A stretch of DNA of 64,000 bases, from positions 34,751-98,750 of the forward strand of contig JANQEE010000062.1 in NCBI GenBank assembly GCA_028278525.1, written 5' to 3'. The notes beneath the pieces were generated by a model, which searched no databases, was not told the origin of the DNA, and was given only the letters and a program-made list of their open reading frames with translations. Below, one piece after another: positions 61,149-64,000 of the stretch; position 1 is the stretch's first letter, and each line of letters opens with the position of its first letter. Source of the stretch: Minwuiaceae bacterium (GTDB lineage Bacteria > Pseudomonadota > Alphaproteobacteria > Minwuiales > Minwuiaceae). The position numbers and the translations under genes were made by a program.

Positions 61149-63557
61149 ATGGCGAGGCTGTTTTCGCTGGCGACAGCATGGATGTCCCAAGCGCCGTCGG
61201 CGGTTGCGACGGCCGTACTTTCGCTGTCGGTCGCCGGGGCGGCGTTATCTTTCGCCCTGTTTCTGCAATTGGCCGGCTTGGCGCTGATCGGCAGCGGGGC
61301 CGTCCGGGTTGTCCTGTCCGTCGTTCTGACGGTGCTGTTCGTGGTCCCGCCGTTGTGTTTTTTCCTGGTTTCATTCGTGCAGCGATCGGCCCGTGCCGAG
61401 GCGGACGCAGCTGAAAAAACGGATTTTCTGGCCGCCGTTCTGGCGAACACGGACGAAGGCGTTGCGGTGTTCGACGGGTCCTGGCAGCTCGCCGCCTGGA
61501 GCGACGGTTTCGAGCGCGTCCTGAAGCTCCCGCCCGGCTGGACCGATACCGACCGCAGCCTGGAGGAGGTGGTGCGCCACCGGGCCGAGCGCGACGAGTA
61601 CGGCGACGCCGAGCTGGACGAAATGACCTTGGCCCGTCAGGCATGCGAGACGGCGGAACAAACCGTCCAGCGGACGATCATCGCCGATCGGCCGGTCGAA
61701 CTCCGCGCCACAGCCGCGCCGGCCGGCGTGGTTGCCACCTATATCGCGGAAACCGAACGGAAGAGCGCACCGGCAGTCGAGTCGGCCGCGCCGGAGGAAC
61801 TGGCCGATGCGTTGGAGCATGTGCCGGAAGGGTTGGCGATATGGTCGTCGGACGACCGTCTGGTGATGTGCAACAGCCAGTACCGCAAGATCCACGCGGC
61901 GCTCGGCGACGTCCTGGCGCCTGGGGTGACCTACACGGAGTTCGTTCGGGCGTCCGTGGCGACGGGATTGTACGGCGCGGACGGAACGTCGATGGACCGC
62001 ATCGTCCACGAGAAGCTTAGGGAGCATCGCGAACGCCCGGGGGACCTGGAAAGCAGCTTCGGCGATGACCGCTGGATGCAGGTCGGCCGGCGGATGACCG
62101 ACGACGGCCGCGCCATCGACATCTGGACCGACATCACCGACCGGAAGAAGGCGGAAGCGGCAATCGAACGCCTGGCGCTGAGCGATACGCTGACCGGCCT
62201 CGCCAACCGCACCCTGTTCCTGCGTCGGCTGGACGAGGCGGTCGAGGCCGCCCAGCGGCTTGGCCGCATGGTTGCCGTACTGTTCCTGGATCTCGACCAG
62301 TTCGAGCCGATCAACGTGACCTATGGTCATGACAAGGGCGACGATATTCTCAAGGTCGTGTCCGGCCGGTTGCAGCGCTGCACCCGCAAGGTCGACACCG
62401 TGGCGCGCTTAAGCGGTGACGAGTTCGCGATCATCCTGACCAATCTGGAGGGGACGGACGCGATCAACGTGCCGGTCAAACGGATTCTGCGTGCGCTCTC
62501 CGAAGTGGTCTCCATCGACGGTCAGGAAATCTCCGCGGCCTGCAGCATCGGCGTCAGTTTCTTCCCGACCGACGACAAGGCGCCGATGGAACTGGTCAGA
62601 AAAGCCGACGTGGCGCTGCATCAGGCGAAGGCGGCGGGCGGGCGCACTTACCGCCTGTACGACAAGACCATGGACGAGAAGGCGCAGTTCATCAGACTGC
62701 TGGTCGAGGAGATGCGCCATGCGCTGCGCGACGACCAGTTCCAGGTCTACTATCAGCCGCAATTAGACATCACCGGCAACCGGCTGGTCGGTGCGGAAGC
62801 GCTGATCCGCTGGAACCATCCGACGCGCGGCTTCGTCATGCCGGACGACTTCATTCCAGCGGCCGAATCCAGCGGCATGATCGTGCCGATCGGCAATTGG
62901 GTGCTCGGCGCCGCATGCAAGCAGGCGCTGCAATGGCAATCCATGGGCATGCCGCCGTTTCGTATCGCCGTGAATATCTCGCCGCGACAGTTCCAGGCGG
63001 ACAGCCTGATACCCACCGTGCGGACCATTCTGGAGAAGACCGGCCTCAACCCGAACTGTCTGGAGTTGGAGATCAGTGAAGGCATGATGATGGGCGAAGG
63101 GGACCACGTCATCGAGAAACTGCGCAGCCTTAATGATCTGGGAATCAGCCTGGCGATCGACGATTTCGGTACCGGCTATTCATCGCTTGCCTATCTGAAG
63201 CGGTTCCCGGTGCATCGGCTGAAGGTCGACCGATCCTTTGTGCGCGACCTGACAACCGATCCGGACGACGCGGCGATTACCGAAGCCGTGATCCGGCTTG
63301 GCCATAGTCTGGGCCTGACGGTGACCGCGGAAGGCGTCGAAACCGACGGGCATATGAGTCATCTGCGCACCAAAAGCTGCGATGAAGTGCAGGGTTTCCT
63401 GTTCAGCAAGCCGTTACCGGCGGATGAGTTCTTCGCCTGGGCGACGGCGCCGGGGCGAAGCGTCGCGCCGCTTCAGCCGGTCGGCGGCAGCGTGCGGCGC
63501 GTCGAAGCCGCGAAGCCACGGATCGCCAAGGATGGTCGGGACAAGCGTGCCGTATGA
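61149..63557 (+). CDS. Cyclic-di-GMP turnover protein with PAS, GGDEF and EAL domains
   Basis: 802-aa membrane-anchored regulator. Two membrane spans (about 13-40 and 48-75) are followed by PAS-like modules (about 90-200 and 210-325), a diguanylate cyclase domain with SGDEF at 422-426 and an inhibitory I-site RKVD five residues ahead, then an EAL phosphodiesterase domain with EAL at 550-552, ELEISEG, DDFGTGYSSL and LKVDRSF all present. Both enzyme activities may be active. The start is ATG 61149 (an in-frame GTG immediately precedes it). Next to the polysaccharide transferase, it may tune surface polymer output. Confidence 0.93.
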   Translation: MARLFSLATAWMSQAPSAVATAVLSLSVAGAALSFALFLQLAGLALIGSGAVRVVLSVVLTVLFVVPPLCFFLVSFVQRSARAEADAAEKTDFLAAVLANTDEGVAVFDGSWQLAAWSDGFERVLKLPPGWTDTDRSLEEVVRHRAERDEYGDAELDEMTLARQACETAEQTVQRTIIADRPVELRATAAPAGVVATYIAETERKSAPAVESAAPEELADALEHVPEGLAIWSSDDRLVMCNSQYRKIHAALGDVLAPGVTYTEFVRASVATGLYGADGTSMDRIVHEKLREHRERPGDLESSFGDDRWMQVGRRMTDDGRAIDIWTDITDRKKAEAAIERLALSDTLTGLANRTLFLRRLDEAVEAAQRLGRMVAVLFLDLDQFEPINVTYGHDKGDDILKVVSGRLQRCTRKVDTVARLSGDEFAIILTNLEGTDAINVPVKRILRALSEVVSIDGQEISAACSIGVSFFPTDDKAPMELVRKADVALHQAKAAGGRTYRLYDKTMDEKAQFIRLLVEEMRHALRDDQFQVYYQPQLDITGNRLVGAEALIRWNHPTRGFVMPDDFIPAAESSGMIVPIGNWVLGAACKQALQWQSMGMPPFRIAVNISPRQFQADSLIPTVRTILEKTGLNPNCLELEISEGMMMGEGDHVIEKLRSLNDLGISLAIDDFGTGYSSLAYLKRFPVHRLKVDRSFVRDLTTDPDDAAITEAVIRLGHSLGLTVTAEGVETDGHMSHLRTKSCDEVQGFLFSKPLPADEFFAWATAPGRSVAPLQPVGGSVRRVEAAKPRIAKDGRDKRAV

Positions 63558-63901
63558 CCTCGAACGCTTGGTCGAATGCGCGATGCATATGGACTCAGTA
63601 CGAATCGCTTGTGCCGATTCGCGGCGGACTGTCGTGTTCGCCGGCGTTGGTGGAGTGAACAAATGTCGTTGTTTTACGTAAGCGTAAGCAAATATTAACC
63701 TTTCGGAGTTGCCATCCGGCCTGAAATGAAACTTGGCAGTGCAATCGGCGAAATGGGCGAGCTACCCTCAGAGGAAACGATGGACACGGTCGGAAGGGTC
63801 TTCCGGCTGGAATCGTTCCATCTCGCTCCGATGTCCCGGACAGGCCGCCGTTCGCCGAACGCCTTGTCGGTTGAGGCCGAGTTGTTTGTGGAAGGAGCGT
63901 A
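63558..63901. other. 344-bp intergenic region before tRNA-Arg
   Basis: No convincing gene was seen. A frame beginning with ATG at 63726 runs on through the tRNA on the opposite strand and is rejected. A 7-bp inverted repeat CGAATCG/CGATTCG lies at 63601-63621, and an AT-rich tract with TTACGTAA lies at about 63673-63700. These may end the upstream transcript or start another one. Confidence 0.4.
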
Positions 63902-63978
63902 TGGCGCACCGGGGAGGATTCGAACCCCCGACCCCCAGATTCGTAGTCTGGTGCTCTATCCAGCTGAGCTACCGGTGC
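63902..63978 (-). tRNA. tRNA-Arg (anticodon ACG)
   Basis: 77-nt cloverleaf on the minus strand with an encoded CCA end. The acceptor GCACCGG pairs with CCGGTGC, the D-arm is GCTCAGCTGGATAGAGC, the anticodon loop CTACGAA sits between CCAGA and TCTGG, giving ACG, and the T-arm carries GGTTCGAATCC. In bacteria the first position is normally edited to inosine by TadA. Confidence 0.96.
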
Positions 63979-64000
63979 CTGCCGTCCGGCGGCGGGTGAA

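Noticed and set aside
63726..64000. Open frame starting MKLGSAIGEMGE and running to the window end
   Set aside because: It continues straight through tRNA-Arg on the opposite strand, which makes a real protein improbable.
1..64000. Prophage, integron, insertion sequence or defence island
   Set aside because: No integrase, transposase, phage structural, restriction or toxin-antitoxin genes were recognised; only short palindromic repeats were seen.

Overview
The window is chromosomal DNA of high GC content from an alphaproteobacterium, most likely a Rhodospirillales-type lineage. This is inferred from a class I lysyl-tRNA synthetase, the HutF branch of histidine breakdown, an argD-argF-hslO operon, a TIGR03013-like sugar transferase, and intergenic palindromes of a kind common in Alphaproteobacteria. 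No phage, insertion sequence, CRISPR array or rRNA operon was seen. Genes are dense, often with 4-bp stop/start overlaps.

Layout. (1) 1-9780 is a histidine-utilisation locus. On the minus strand it runs hutI, then a LIV-type ABC importer (binding protein, two permeases, two ATPases), hutC and hutU (cut by the window edge); hutF diverges on the plus strand. A HutC-like operator overlaps the predicted promoter of the importer-hutC-hutU unit. (2) 9784-12175 holds a DAO-type oxidoreductase and a fatty-acid desaturase. (3) 12367-19061 holds an XRE regulator, a cytosolic PhnD-like binding protein, an HCCA-isomerase-like protein and a hybrid kinase carrying REC and Hpt domains, convergent with a LuxO-like sigma-54 activator. 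(4) 19261-22918 has alanine dehydrogenase, an omega-amino-acid:pyruvate aminotransferase, a pair of palindromic repeats and a fumarylacetoacetase-family enzyme.

(5) 22933-31080 is mostly housekeeping: pyrD, a DUF952 gene, an S24 autocleavage-type repressor, a class IV aminotransferase, class I lysS, a DinG-type helicase and a TerB-like gene. (6) 31092-42123 is mixed: alpha/beta hydrolase, 1-Cys peroxiredoxin, sterol-desaturase-type hydroxylase, Tat-exported PhoX phosphatase, COG0523 GTPase, DUF1499, a variant thymidylate kinase, a PA14-like exported protein, tRNA-Gly(CCC), apaG, folE, trkH and an uncharacterised gene. (7) 42120-47222 is a tetR-MFP-RND efflux operon. (8) 47310-54194, all on the minus strand, holds mscS, an ABC-2 permease, argD, argF, hslO and a lipoprotein. 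(9) 54286-58622 has meaB, a class I aminotransferase, a thiolase and a DHDPS-family gene. (10) 58847-63978 has a small unknown gene, a polyisoprenyl-phosphate sugar transferase for surface polysaccharide, a GGDEF-EAL protein and tRNA-Arg(ACG).

The most interesting items are a LIV-type transporter wired into HutC control, a two-copy long palindrome whose outer stems differ but still pair, a fused LuxQ/LuxU-like kinase opposite a LuxO-like regulator, and a probably leaderless tetR with a perfect palindrome in its first codons. No clearly unprecedented multi-gene system was recognised.
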